Of a DNA stretch of 64,000 nt, positions 24,925 to 33,897 are shown one piece after another. The position numbers and the translations under genes are program-made. A model generated the notes under the pieces. The model was not told the origin of the DNA and searched no databases. It saw only the letters and a program-made list of their open reading frames with translations. Source of the DNA: Eggerthella sp. GTDB taxonomy: Bacteria > Actinomycetota > Coriobacteriia > Coriobacteriales > Eggerthellaceae. How positions within the stretch are numbered: the first letter of the stretch is position 1; each line of letters starts with the position of its first letter. The DNA lies in the NCBI GenBank assembly GCA_030540085.1, contig JAUNWY010000001.1, positions 151,480 to 215,479 of the forward strand, in the 5' to 3' direction.

Positions 24925-25783
24925 ATGATTCCTCCTTGTTTCCGGGCCCGTCGATCGGGGCCATTCGATCCAGACCATTCGATCCAGGCACGCCGATCGG
25001 GCTAATACGTTAGTGGGACGATAGCACTTAAACCGAAACGGGCGGTTCGTTTCACCGCATTGACACCCGTAACCCGCAACTTACTTTTTCAGCGGCGGCA
25101 AAAGCACCGCGTACGGCGCATGGCGCCGTAGTGCCGCGGCGGGCAGGGCGGGAGAATGAGAGTCGGGCACGTGGGGCATGGGCGGGAGCGTTCGGCGCGA
25201 GCATCGGTGGCGCTGCGGTGCATAACGTTGCGGTACACGGCGCTGTAACGTTGCGGGCGCTCGGCGATGGCGAGGTTGCGCCCTGATGCGTTCCTGGGCG
25301 GCAATCCGTGGCAAGTTTTGCGCTCCATGTATCCAAAAAGTGGCCTTGGACGGGAAAACAACCAGTTCATGGCAGCATATCGCCGCCATGTATCCGAAAT
25401 GAGCTGGCGATGGCAAGATATGCGCGCCATGTATCCGAAAAGCCCTGCAAATCGCCTTTCGGGAATGCACCGCGCGAAGATCTTGCCACGAAGGGGGCCT
25501 TTTCGCTGCACGGACCCCTCAAATCACGCACGACGCGCGAATCTTGCCATCCGGCGCAGCGCCAAACCGACCGAGCGCCCGCGTCCCACAGCACCGAAGC
25601 GCAGCTCGGGGCCAACGGCACCGCAGCATCCCATTGCACCACCCGGCCGTAACATCCACAACGATGTGGCCCCAACCAGGCTCGATGCGGACCCTGACGC
25701 CCCGGGCACCACCGCGCCCACACCGGCCGCCGCCAACCCCAGCGGCACCCGCGCCGCAAGCGCTCGCCACCCCGTAGCGCGAA
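24925..25783. other. Gene-free 0.86 kb region holding repeat cluster B
   Basis: No convincing gene on either strand. Just upstream of the membrane protein gene is an exact 14-base-period tandem pair (CCATTCGATCCAGN at 24961-24974 and 24975-24988). At 25036-25054 a small dyad GAAACG-N7-CGTTTC could be an operator. From about 25120 the DNA turns very GC-rich, as in the 13.3-14.2 kb region, and contains repeat cluster B. The overlapping Arg/Pro/Ala-rich frames after 25550 look non-coding. Confidence 0.55.
25309..25549. repeat. Repeat cluster B: five copies of the cluster A core, three plus then two minus
   Basis: Plus-strand copies start at 25309, 25370 and 25411 (61 and 41 apart). Minus-strand copies start at 25549 and 25488 (61 apart). 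The core again begins TGGCAAGAT or a close variant and ends CATGTAT or similar. As in cluster A, the plus group faces the minus group, and the spacing takes only two values, about 60 and 41. An AAGGGGGCCTTTTCGC phrase between the minus copies matches ones in cluster A. Confidence 0.8.
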
Positions 25784-26122
25784 TCAGCAGCCCTCGGCGG
25801 GGCTTCGCTTCGTTCCGTCGAAAGCGCGCACCCACCATACATACTTATCGGCCGTGCCTGTAGCGGGGTTTTCCAGCTGATGCTCCAAGAACAGCTGCGT
25901 TTCCCTGCCGCCCAGACGAATGTCGAAGCGCGCCGTGCGCTTACCGTGGTGTACCGGGCCGAAACCGCTCGCCATCAGCACTTCGTCAATTCGGAAGGCG
26001 CGGCAATCCTTGAGCACAACAACGCAAGGCTCAAGGCGGCCATCCCGCCCGAACCGCGCCAGCACGTCCACCGTTTCGCGGTGCACACGCCTCATTTCGC
26101 CATCTTTCGCCCTGTAGTCCAT
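25784..26122 (-). CDS. Hypothetical protein divergent from the Y-family polymerase
   Basis: A 112-residue soluble protein with no signal or helix, rich in Arg and aromatic residues: RRVHRETVDVLARFGRDGRLEPC, then VVVLKDCRAFRIDEVL and FDIRLGGRETQLFLEHQ. I do not recognise the family. It shares a short divergent promoter region with the polymerase gene, and the SOS box lies 13-24 bases upstream of its ATG, so it is probably LexA-controlled. A DNA-damage role is inferred only from that position. The ribosome site is weak. Confidence 0.6.
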   Translation of the reverse strand: MDYRAKDGEMRRVHRETVDVLARFGRDGRLEPCVVVLKDCRAFRIDEVLMASGFGPVHHGKRTARFDIRLGGRETQLFLEHQLENPATGTADKYVWWVRAFDGTKRSPAEGC

Positions 26123-26134
26123 GCCTGTATACTA

Positions 26135-26146
26135 GAACAGGTGTTC
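26135..26146. promoter_or_regulatory. SOS (LexA/DinR) box
   Basis: GAAC-AGGT-GTTC, a perfect GAAC-N4-GTTC site as bound by the LexA of Gram-positive bacteria. It lies in the 77-base gap between the divergent 112-residue gene and the Y-family polymerase gene, overlapped by TATACT (26128-26133) and followed by GTATAAAAA, both promoter-like. Confidence 0.82.
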
Positions 26147-26199
26147 GTATAAAAACCAGCGAACAAACTCTGTTTTCGATGTGATGGAAGGGATGGTCC

Positions 26200-27486
26200 A
26201 TGCTTGCCAACAAGCGCACAAAGAGCTATGTGTGCATCGACTTGAAAAGTTTCTACGCAAGCGTCGAATGTGTCGATCGAGGCCTGGACCCCTTCACTGA
26301 GAACCTCGTGGTGGCCGACCCCGACCGCGGGCCCGGCACCATCTGCCTTGCCATAACGCCCGCCATGAAAGCGCTGGGCGTAAAAAACCGCTGCCGCATT
26401 TTCCAGATTCCCAACGGAATCGAATACACCATGGCAACGCCACGCATGGCCCGCTATATGGAGGTATCGGCGCAGATAAACGCCTTATACCTGCGCTACA
26501 TAAGCGCCGAGGACATCCACGTGTACAGCATCGACGAATGCTTCATCGACGCAACCCCCTATTTGAAGCTGTACCGTATAGGCGCAAAGGCCTTCGCCGA
26601 AATGCTGCGCAGCAAGGTAGCCGAAGAAACGGGCATCACCGCCACGGCAGGCATCGGACCCAACCTGTTTTTGGCGAAGGTGGCCTTGGACATTGAGGCG
26701 AAGAAGGCGGCCGACGGTATAGGCATACTGGACGAAGAAAGCTACAAACGCGAAATCTGGTTCCATCAGCCCATAACCGACATCTGGCAGGTGGGCCCAG
26801 GCATCGCGCATCGCCTGGCGAAACACGGTATCCGCGACATGGCGGGCGTATGCGCGGCAAACCCCGCATGGCTGAAAAAGGAATTCGGCAAAAACGGCGA
26901 ATACCTGCTAGACCACGCCTGGGGGCAGGAGCCCTGCACCATCAAGCAGATAAAAGAGTACCGCCCCGCAGCGCATTCGATATCGAACGGGCAGGTGCTG
27001 ATGCGCGACTATTCCTTCAGCGAAGCACGCACCGTGCTGCGGGAAATGGCGAACGCCAGCTGCTTGGACTTGTGCTCGAAGGAGCTTTCGTGCGGGAGCG
27101 TATCCGTGCACGTTGGCTACGCACAGCCCCACCTTACCGAAAGCGGCAGATGGGGCATGGGAAGCGGCGGCTCAACCAAGCTTTCCGAACGAACCGATTC
27201 GCCGCATCGCATAGTGAAGGTTGCGCTTGAGCTGTTCGACGAGCACACGCTGAGCAGCGAACCTATCCGCAGGCTAACGGTGGCACTGGGCGCCCTCCAA
27301 CCCGCCAAGTACGACCAACCCAATCTTTTCGGGTCGAAGGACAGCGACAAAGAAGCCGACCTGGCCAAAGCGTCTGTTGCCGTGCGCAACCGCTTTGGCA
27401 AGAACGCATTACTGCGCGGCACCAGCTTGAAGCAGGGCGCAACCATGCGCGAACGCAACAATCAAATAGGAGGCCACCGTGCTTAG
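26200..27486 (+). CDS. Y-family DNA polymerase (UmuC/UvrX-like), SOS-regulated
   Basis: Translesion polymerase of 428 residues. The catalytic metal-binding residues are in YVCIDLKSFYASVECVDRG and in VYSIDECFIDATPYLKLY. The thumb follows with TATAGIGPNLFLAKVALDIEAKK and WQVGPGIAHRLAKHGI, a helix-hairpin-helix. The little-finger region ends in LTVALGALQPAKYDQPNLFG, whose QPNLF resembles a beta-clamp-binding motif. The RBS is AAGGGATGG, and the promoter region carries a perfect SOS box. It overlaps the YolD-like gene by eight bases; paired UvrX/YolD genes are known on Gram-positive chromosomes and phages. Confidence 0.93.
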   Translation: MLANKRTKSYVCIDLKSFYASVECVDRGLDPFTENLVVADPDRGPGTICLAITPAMKALGVKNRCRIFQIPNGIEYTMATPRMARYMEVSAQINALYLRYISAEDIHVYSIDECFIDATPYLKLYRIGAKAFAEMLRSKVAEETGITATAGIGPNLFLAKVALDIEAKKAADGIGILDEESYKREIWFHQPITDIWQVGPGIAHRLAKHGIRDMAGVCAANPAWLKKEFGKNGEYLLDHAWGQEPCTIKQIKEYRPAAHSISNGQVLMRDYSFSEARTVLREMANASCLDLCSKELSCGSVSVHVGYAQPHLTESGRWGMGSGGSTKLSERTDSPHRIVKVALELFDEHTLSSEPIRRLTVALGALQPAKYDQPNLFGSKDSDKEADLAKASVAVRNRFGKNALLRGTSLKQGATMRERNNQIGGHRA

Positions 27487-27730
27487 CGAAGACGATTTCC
27501 TGGAAGACGTTGCCTTCGACGAGGCGGAAAGACGCCGCTGCATACTGCGCGACATCACAATGCGCGTTAGGGAAAACGGCGTCCACTTCGCCGCCAACAG
27601 CCCCAAACGCGCCACCCAGTTCATGCCCTTCGCAGCGCTGACTGGCTTTGAGGAATTGATGGCCGAAAAAGAAGCGGACGCCGCCAAATCCAACGATTTT
27701 GCCGGAGCGCAGGTGTTCGACACGCCCTAA
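27479..27730 (+). CDS. YolD-like protein
   Basis: An 83-residue acidic soluble protein. The segment RATQFMPFAALTGFEELMAE matches the conserved centre of YolD-like proteins, which accompany Y-family polymerases. It starts at a GTG with AGGAGG upstream and overlaps the polymerase gene by eight bases, so the two are translated together. Its role is unknown; a regulator or processivity helper of the polymerase is likely. Confidence 0.8.
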   Translation: MLSEDDFLEDVAFDEAERRRCILRDITMRVRENGVHFAANSPKRATQFMPFAALTGFEELMAEKEADAAKSNDFAGAQVFDTP

Positions 27731-28027
27731 AGGCGCGGGGCGTGGGGCGCACGGAACGGACACGGGGGCAAGGCGCCGCCACAACGCAACACCCTAGGCG
27801 CGCGGGCGCACTAGCCGCACCTTCGCAAGAGGCACCCTCCCGCCCGCCGACCGCCCCAGAGGCACAGGGCGCACACGGTCGGCTCTGCGAGCTCCGCCAC
27901 CGCGACCCGCCGACCACCACAGGCACCAGGCGCACCACCCCGCGCAAAGGCCGCCGCATGCTATGCTTTTCTACAAATTGGGCAATTAAGAGGATTAACC
28001 CGCACCAACATCAACAGGAGGAGAGTT

Positions 28028-28789
28028 ATGTTCAAGATTTCCAATTTCACCGACAACGATGACGTAACCGTACTCAAGGAGTTCGGCGCCTTCAAAACCA
28101 TCGAATGGAAGCGCGACCTTTCCGTCAACGAGGCTTCCGCCATGAACGCTTACTTCGCCAGCGAAATGAACGTGCGTCGCCGCCAGGTTATCTGCGATCT
28201 GAGCCAGGCGCCCGTCACCGTTCAGGCAGGCGCCATGCAATGGATGGTAGGCAACGTAACCTGCACCACCGGCGTTAAGGGTGTGGGCGACCTGTTCGGC
28301 AAGGCCCTGCGCGGTGCGGTCACCAGCGAATCGGCCATCAAGCCCGAATACCAGGGCACGGGCCTTCTGGTGCTCGAGCCCACCTACCGCTACATCATCA
28401 CGCTCGACGTGGCCGATTGGGGCAATTCCATCGTGCTCGACGACGGTCTATTCCTGGCGTGCTATTCCAGCCTCCAGCACAAAACGGTTATGCGCAGCAA
28501 CGTTTCTTCCGCCGTTGCTGGCAACGAAGGCCTGTTCAACCTGGGCATCCAGGGCTACGGCGCGCTGTGCCTGGAATCGCCCTGCCCCGAAGAAGAACTG
28601 ATCGAGGTCACCCTGGACAACGACGAGCTCAAGATCGACGGCAACATGGCACTGGCCTGGAGCGGATCCCTCAACTTCACGGTTGAGCGCTCAGGCAAAT
28701 CGCTCGTGGGTTCTGCCGCTTCCGGAGAAGGCTTGGTGAACGTCTACCGCGGCACCGGCAAGGTGCTTCTTGCTCCAACACTTTATTAA
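28028..28789 (+). CDS. AIM24 family protein
   Basis: A 253-residue all-beta protein of the AIM24/DUF124 family, with a tandem double-stranded beta-helix. Recognisable parts are ICDLSQAPVTVQAGAMQWMVGN, the GTGLLVLEPTYRYIITLDV turn, NLGIQGYGALCLESPCPEEE and the ending VNVYRGTGKVLLAPTLY. Function is not established in bacteria. RBS AGGAGGAG is strong. It stands alone: GC-rich non-coding sequence precedes it (27731-28027, nothing recognised) and a hairpin follows. Confidence 0.88.
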   Translation: MFKISNFTDNDDVTVLKEFGAFKTIEWKRDLSVNEASAMNAYFASEMNVRRRQVICDLSQAPVTVQAGAMQWMVGNVTCTTGVKGVGDLFGKALRGAVTSESAIKPEYQGTGLLVLEPTYRYIITLDVADWGNSIVLDDGLFLACYSSLQHKTVMRSNVSSAVAGNEGLFNLGIQGYGALCLESPCPEEELIEVTLDNDELKIDGNMALAWSGSLNFTVERSGKSLVGSAASGEGLVNVYRGTGKVLLAPTLY

Positions 28790-28811
28790 AATCAATCGCG
28801 CTCGAGAAACT

Positions 28812-28846
28812 ATAAATGCAGGTCAGCCTTGGCGGCCTGCATTTAT
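28812..28846 (+). terminator. Probable terminator after the AIM24 gene
   Basis: An 11-base stem, ATAAATGCAGG / CCTGCATTTAT, with a 13-base loop, 22 bases past the stop. The right arm itself ends in ATTTAT but no longer T-run follows, so strength is uncertain. Confidence 0.65.
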
Positions 28847-28974
28847 GCTGGTCATCGCCCGCACTTACCTGCATCACTAAAGCAGCTGTAGCGCATGCCC
28901 CAATGCGGCTCATTGCAATACGATATCTCTGGAAGTAGAGTGATGAACATGTTCATCTAACCAAGGAGGTTATC

Positions 28975-30315
28975 GTGAGTCTGGATCACCGAATCGTTAT
29001 GCCCCCCGCTGAAGAATTCCAAGGCCTGTCGCCCGAGGAACTGCCGAAGGGCCTTGAAGGGCTCGTAGTGGTCGAGCTGGGAGATTACGTCGCGATGCCT
29101 GCCTGCACCCGCGCGCTCGGCGAAATGGGCGCCACGGTGTACAAGATCGAAACCATCAAGGGCAACCTGCACCGCGGCGACGGCGTTGGCTTTGGCATGC
29201 CAGAGCTGGGCCCCGACAATCCGGCGTTCGACATGAGCAACGCCAACAAGAAGTTCCTTTCCATCGACATGAAATCCGATGGAGGACGCGAACTGGTAGA
29301 AAAGCTGCTGGAGCAGGCCGACGTGTTCGTTACGAGCCTGCGCAATCCTTCCTTGAAGCGCTTGGGCTACGACTACGAAACATTGCATGCCCGTTACCCG
29401 CGCCTGGTATACGGCCAGATGCGCGGCTACGGAGAACGCGGCGTCATGAAGGATGCCAAGGGCTTTGACGCCACCTGCTATTCCGCCCGTGGCGGCCTGC
29501 TTATGTCCATTCCGCAGGCTGGCGAGCACTTCCAACCGGGCAACATGCCCGCCGCATTCGGCGACTTCAATTCCTGCATCGCCCTGGGCTTGGGCATCAT
29601 GAGCGCCGTTTGGCGTGCTCAGCGCACTGGCATGGGCGACCACGTTACCGTAAACCTTCACCACATGGCGCTGTGGGGTATGCAGGTGCCTGTTGTTTCC
29701 GCACCGTTCGGCGTGCCCTTCCCAAAGAGCCGCAAGGCCGTACCCTGCCCCACCAACAATTCGTACATGACCGCCGACGGCGTATGGTTCCTTATTTGCT
29801 ATGGCACCTACGATTCCTGGTACCCGTTCGTTGCACGCCTGATTGGCCTGGAAGAATATGCCGATGACCCGCGCTTCACGAATTGCGCAACCATCAACGC
29901 CAACGGCGACAATGCAACCGTGGTGAACATGATGGCCGAAGCCTTCGCCAAGCACGACTGGGCATACTGGAAGGAAGTTTTCGACGCCAACGATGTTCCC
30001 TACGCAGTATGCAACACCATGGATGATGTTCTTGAGGACGACGAGGCTTACGTCAACGACATGCTCCGCCCGATTCACTACGACAGCATCGGCGACCATT
30101 CCATCACCACGATTCCCATCCGCATGAAGAGCCAGGGCGACCCGGTTATCAGCCGCGCGAAACCCGTCGGCTACGACACACGCGCGGTTATGGAAGACCT
30201 GGGCTACAGCGAAGCCGAAGTGGATGCCCTGGTGGAAGCGGGCAACGTACGCTGCTACGACGAAGAGGCGCCAGCGAAACTCGACGACCTTTCGTTCGGT
30301 CCTGCGCAAGACTAG
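28975..30315 (+). CDS. CaiB/BaiF-family CoA-transferase (class III)
   Basis: A 446-residue class III CoA-transferase that moves CoA between carboxylic acids. It has the family opening LEGLVVVELGDYVAMPACTRAL, GATVYKIETIKG, then the catalytic-Asp region KGFDATCYSARGG and the C-terminal domain with RPIHYDSIGD. The start is a GTG eight bases behind AAGGAGG. Related enzymes in Eggerthellaceae act on bile-acid, aromatic or carnitine CoA esters; no ligase or dehydratase is adjacent to show which. It is monocistronic, ending in a bidirectional hairpin. Confidence 0.92.
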   Translation: MSLDHRIVMPPAEEFQGLSPEELPKGLEGLVVVELGDYVAMPACTRALGEMGATVYKIETIKGNLHRGDGVGFGMPELGPDNPAFDMSNANKKFLSIDMKSDGGRELVEKLLEQADVFVTSLRNPSLKRLGYDYETLHARYPRLVYGQMRGYGERGVMKDAKGFDATCYSARGGLLMSIPQAGEHFQPGNMPAAFGDFNSCIALGLGIMSAVWRAQRTGMGDHVTVNLHHMALWGMQVPVVSAPFGVPFPKSRKAVPCPTNNSYMTADGVWFLICYGTYDSWYPFVARLIGLEEYADDPRFTNCATINANGDNATVVNMMAEAFAKHDWAYWKEVFDANDVPYAVCNTMDDVLEDDEAYVNDMLRPIHYDSIGDHSITTIPIRMKSQGDPVISRAKPVGYDTRAVMEDLGYSEAEVDALVEAGNVRCYDEEAPAKLDDLSFGPAQD

Positions 30316-30457
30316 CGGTTCAGGCTTCGGCGCGGCGGTTTACCGCGCGAAGAAATAATCCAGCTCCCTGGCCTAGAAAACCGGCGCCTGGCACGACACT
30401 TGCCTTGAGCCGCATCCTGACCGCATTTCTGTACACGAATAAATAGCGTTCATACAA

Positions 30458-30494
30458 AAAGCCGCGCTCCGAGCAAGACTCGAAACGCGGCTTT
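30458..30494. terminator. Bidirectional terminator between CoA-transferase and surface protein genes
   Basis: The stem AAAGCCGCG / CGCGGCTTT has an inner CGAG/CTCG pairing, with A-rich sequence on the left (AAAAAG) and TTTC on the right. It can serve both convergent genes. Confidence 0.75.
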
Positions 30495-30557
30495 CTTGAA
30501 TCGGGCGGAACCAAACGGCCACCCAAGGGGGTTTAAGCAACTACTTCGGAAAAGCGC

Positions 30558-32672
30558 TTAGTCTTCGCGCCTGCGGAGTGCAGCGAAAGCGGCGCTGATC
30601 GCAGCAACCACAGACATCGCTGCAGCGGCAAGGCCAAACCCTGCGGAATCGCCCGTCTTCGGCGAAACGCTCTTCGCGCTGCTGGGTGCTACCACTTCAG
30701 CCTTTTCGGCTTTAACACTGCTAGAATCCTCTGCCTTTCCAGGATCTTCGGACTCGCCAGGGCCAACAGGCTCGTCGCCTTCTCCGGGATCGACTTCTAT
30801 ACCATGAGCTGCCTTAAGAGCCAGAGGGATCTCGAAAGCACCCTCTTCGATAGGAATTATATAGTTCGCATCTTCACCTTCGGCATGGGCCTGCCAACGC
30901 TGAGGGTTGTCGCTGCCAAGGCCGTCTTCAAACCAGCCGGTAATGGCATGATTGCCCACACCATCGTGGCTCCGGTCAAGAATCCATTCGCCCGTTGCGG
31001 GAACGATAATCTTGCCGAGACTATAGATGTCATCGCCAGCTTTTGCCGCGGTGTTGTTGTAGATCTTCGCCCCAGAAGGAAGCGTGAGGGAGCCCGTGGC
31101 ACCGTTGTAGATTCCACCGCCGTTGCCCTTCTCATAGTTCTGGAGGATGGAAAGGTCAACGCCTTCTTCGATAAACAAATCAGCGTAGTTTTCCAGGCCG
31201 TTGCCACCATTGTTGTTGATTTCAACAACGGCGCCCTTTGCGATGAAGTTTTCCTTAGCGTTCTTCGTAATGCGCAAACCGCCGCCAGAAGAAGCGCTTG
31301 CCTTAGTCTTGTTCCCGTTGGCCTTCAGGGTAGAAGCGCCGTCGACGTACAAGGAGTTGCCCACGGTGATGCCGTACATGCCGTTGCCCGTGCAGGTAAC
31401 CGTGGAGCCCTTAACGAACAGCTTGCCAGCAGAAAGGCCGTGGGATCCGTTGTCCTTGAAGGAGACTTCCGAACCGTTTGCAATGTCGAAGTGCGAACCG
31501 TTGGAGCCGTTGCCCCTGTTGTTGATCACGGTCAGCTCGCTTGCGTCCACCTTAGCGAAGAACGTGCCTGCAATGCCAGAACGATTATGGTCGAGCACAA
31601 CCTTGGAAGCGCCAGTCACATTAAGGTTGTAGCCACCGTCGCCACCGTCCCACTCCAGCGCATCCTGCGGGTAGTTGGAAACGACCAAGGTAGACCCGTT
31701 GGTAACGTTCAGCTTGTTGTTCGAGGTGAAGTAGATTGCATGAGTGCCCGAAGCCGTACCCGTTCCGTCTAGAGTCATGGCCGTATTGTCCAAGGTCAGC
31801 GAGCCGTCCTTGCTTGCGCAGATAGCCATCCACTTCCATTCGGCATAGGGCGTTGAACCAATACCCATCATGGAAACTATGGCGTCCTTGAACGTGAGGG
31901 CATGGTTGAAGATTGCGATGCCGTCTTTTACGAAGGTGATGGTGTTTCCGGCGCCGTTAATAACAAGGTCGCCCTTCATGCTGATGCCCTGGGATGTTGC
32001 GTTCGCCACAAGAACGATGATGTCGCCCGACTTCGCAGCGGCGATGGCTTCATCGAGCGTTGCGTAGGACTGCTCGCCGATCTTCGCCACAACGCCAGCG
32101 GTGGGAGCGGCGGCGCCTTCAGCGGCAGGGGCGGCAGCAAGCGTCAAGCCGCCAGAAGCCGCGGCAGCAGAAGCAGCTGGGTCGGGGTCACTGCCCGTTG
32201 CCGGGGTTGCAGCGTCAGGCGAAGTGCCGCCTTCTGGCACGACCGTGGTTGCAGATGGGCCGCTGCCCGTTGCGGGAGCTGCGGTAGAAGCAGCGCCTTC
32301 ACCAGCAGGAACGGAGCCGGATTCGCCAGCACCAGGAGCGCTCGCTTCACTGGCACCCGATTTAGCCGGGGCGGCTCCAGACGAATTTTGGGCCTCAACC
32401 CCAGAAGCACTTTCGGCAGAACTGGCAGCCGCCTTCCCTTCCGCCTGCGGTGCGGCGCTAGTGGAACTGGAAGAAGTGCCTTCCCCAGGATGCATAGCTG
32501 CTTCGATGGCGGCGGGAGCGCTCGAACCGGATGCGAGTTCGTCGGCGTACGCCGTAGATACTGCACCTGGCGCAATGGTAAGGCCGACGGAAAGAACAAG
32601 CCCGGCTACAACAACATAACGACGGAGTGTACGTGAATTGGAGGAATATGCCTCAGGTGGATACTTTTTCAT
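30558..32672 (-). CDS. Cell-wall-anchored beta-helix surface protein
   Basis: Exported protein of 704 residues. The N-terminal signal (RRYVVVAGLVLSVGLTIAPG, cleavage probably after TAYA) is followed by some 150 residues of Ala/Ser/Gly/Pro-rich low-complexity sequence. The central part repeats short beta-strand units with Asn/Gly turns (for example LTLDNTAMTLDGTG, LNVTNGSTLVVSN, LFVKGSTVTCTGNG), typical of right-handed parallel beta-helix adhesins. A Pro/Glu/Gly-rich linker leads to a sorting signal: SPKTGDS, a hydrophobic helix and RRRED. The cell-wall anchor motif is PKTGD rather than LPXTG. RBS AGGGGG. Host binding is likely but unproven. Confidence 0.87.
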   Translation of the reverse strand: MKKYPPEAYSSNSRTLRRYVVVAGLVLSVGLTIAPGAVSTAYADELASGSSAPAAIEAAMHPGEGTSSSSTSAAPQAEGKAAASSAESASGVEAQNSSGAAPAKSGASEASAPGAGESGSVPAGEGAASTAAPATGSGPSATTVVPEGGTSPDAATPATGSDPDPAASAAAASGGLTLAAAPAAEGAAAPTAGVVAKIGEQSYATLDEAIAAAKSGDIIVLVANATSQGISMKGDLVINGAGNTITFVKDGIAIFNHALTFKDAIVSMMGIGSTPYAEWKWMAICASKDGSLTLDNTAMTLDGTGTASGTHAIYFTSNNKLNVTNGSTLVVSNYPQDALEWDGGDGGYNLNVTGASKVVLDHNRSGIAGTFFAKVDASELTVINNRGNGSNGSHFDIANGSEVSFKDNGSHGLSAGKLFVKGSTVTCTGNGMYGITVGNSLYVDGASTLKANGNKTKASASSGGGLRITKNAKENFIAKGAVVEINNNGGNGLENYADLFIEEGVDLSILQNYEKGNGGGIYNGATGSLTLPSGAKIYNNTAAKAGDDIYSLGKIIVPATGEWILDRSHDGVGNHAITGWFEDGLGSDNPQRWQAHAEGEDANYIIPIEEGAFEIPLALKAAHGIEVDPGEGDEPVGPGESEDPGKAEDSSSVKAEKAEVVAPSSAKSVSPKTGDSAGFGLAAAAMSVVAAISAAFAALRRRED

Positions 32673-33124
32673 TTCAATGACCCCCTTAGTTTATGTTCAG
32701 ATGAGTTCAAGCAATTTTGAGCCTCATCGGAAAACCGGCTTCACGGCAAAACGCCGTAATACGTTGATCTGCGCTTTGGGAGCCGATATTGGTTTAACTG
32801 GTATCGGCTGCGTGGCAGTCCGTATTCTGAAAAGCGAATCGGTGTCTGTGTTTGGCAAATTCGCCAGATCAATCTGCTGGGGGCTTTAAGCCAATGTATC
32901 CCTGGAAGGATTCGTGGCTGGTTTTGCAAGAAGAAGAGGGATTGGGGAGACTTTGGTTCCCATACCAATAGCATACTGTGCGGCGGTTTCTCCCACAAGG
33001 TTAACTTTTTTCATCAGGATCAAAACCGCAGGTGACAACGTGGTTCGTATATACGAACCACGCCAACAACGGCAAATGTTCATGAGGCAGAGGCGGCTTG
33101 ATTTTGCTCCTTTGCGGGAGCACG
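32673..33124. promoter_or_regulatory. Upstream region of the beta-helix surface protein with a 24-bp palindrome
   Basis: No gene recognised; short minus frames here show no family match. At 33039-33062 is a perfect 24-base palindrome with the core GTTCGTATATACGAAC, extended by CGTG and CACG on each side. A looser dyad, GCCGATA (32781-32787) with TATCGGC, lies nearer the gene. The 16-base core recurs at 49223-49238 upstream of the giant surface protein. Confidence 0.65.
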
Positions 33125-33535
33125 CTACACGCGGGAACACACATGCAGCGATTGCCCAACATAGACGTTCTCGAAAGCCGTTCCATCGGACGACGGGGAT
33201 GTCACAATAACGTAGCATCCGGGCTGATCCATGGTCTTGTACCCACCTGTCACCTTATTCCCGGATTTCGCTGTCTTCCAGTTCCTTAAGAACGTATCGG
33301 CCGGAATCAGCATAGATCCCAGTATGCTCTGCCGAAGTTCTGCCTGATGCTTCTTCTGGTTTTCGAGAATAAGCAGCTGGACGCAGCCATAGATCAGAAC
33401 CAGCAAGGCAGCGATAATGAGAACGAGGGAGATCCGAAAGCAGAACAGGTCGGAGCCAGCAAGGTTGCCGGCCAGACCACGCTGCATTAACCTAAACCAA
33501 CTTTCGATGCCGGCGGCAAGATCGGAGACTCCCAT
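33125..33535 (-). pseudogene. Membrane protein with truncated GIY-YIG-like domain
   Basis: The ATG at 33535 behind AAAGGAATC gives 136 residues. A helix (ISLVLIIAALLVLIYGCVQL) is followed by a charged stretch and then GCYVIVTSPSSDGTAFENVY with VGQSLHVCSRV, which matches the first strands of a GIY-YIG endonuclease fold (GxYVI...VYVGQS...RV). A stop follows at once, where the catalytic remainder, including the Glu-bearing and Asn-bearing motifs, should be. None of the downstream frames restores it. I read it as a truncated remnant; expression as a short membrane protein is possible. Confidence 0.6.
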
Positions 33536-33897
33536 TTCTTGATTCCTTTCTGTTCTCTTAGAGAGTATATCAACGGCAACGAAGATGCCGCCATTGGCGC
33601 AGGCCACAACGACATTGAAAGGTTCGGCAACCCCAGCAGACCCAACAGTAACCTGCCAAACGCCAAATCGAGTCTATCCTGGAATGATGAGACAGTATCG
33701 ACCAAGTCGTCTCGATAACGCACGGAATCGCTGCAGACAAAATAAAGAAAGAAGCCCCAGGTTAGCTATCCAGCACGCCTAGGGCCTCTCGGCTAAATTA
33801 TATGCACTCAAACGGTACGGTGCAGCGTAACGGCCTGAATTCACCGCCAAAGACGTGGCATTATAGCCAAATCGATTCAATTGCCGCCAGCATGCCC
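33536..33897. other. Gap between the TetR gene and the GIY-YIG-like remnant
   Basis: No gene, RNA or clear hairpin recognised. The minus-strand frame of the remnant remains open up to 33607 and codes a protein-like stretch (VACANGGIFVAVDILSKR), which may be more of the damaged gene or chance. Confidence 0.4.

Noticed and set aside
26160..26183. A second SOS box in the polymerase promoter
   Set aside because: CGAAC and a GTTTTCG-like sequence are present but not at GAAC-N4-GTTC spacing.
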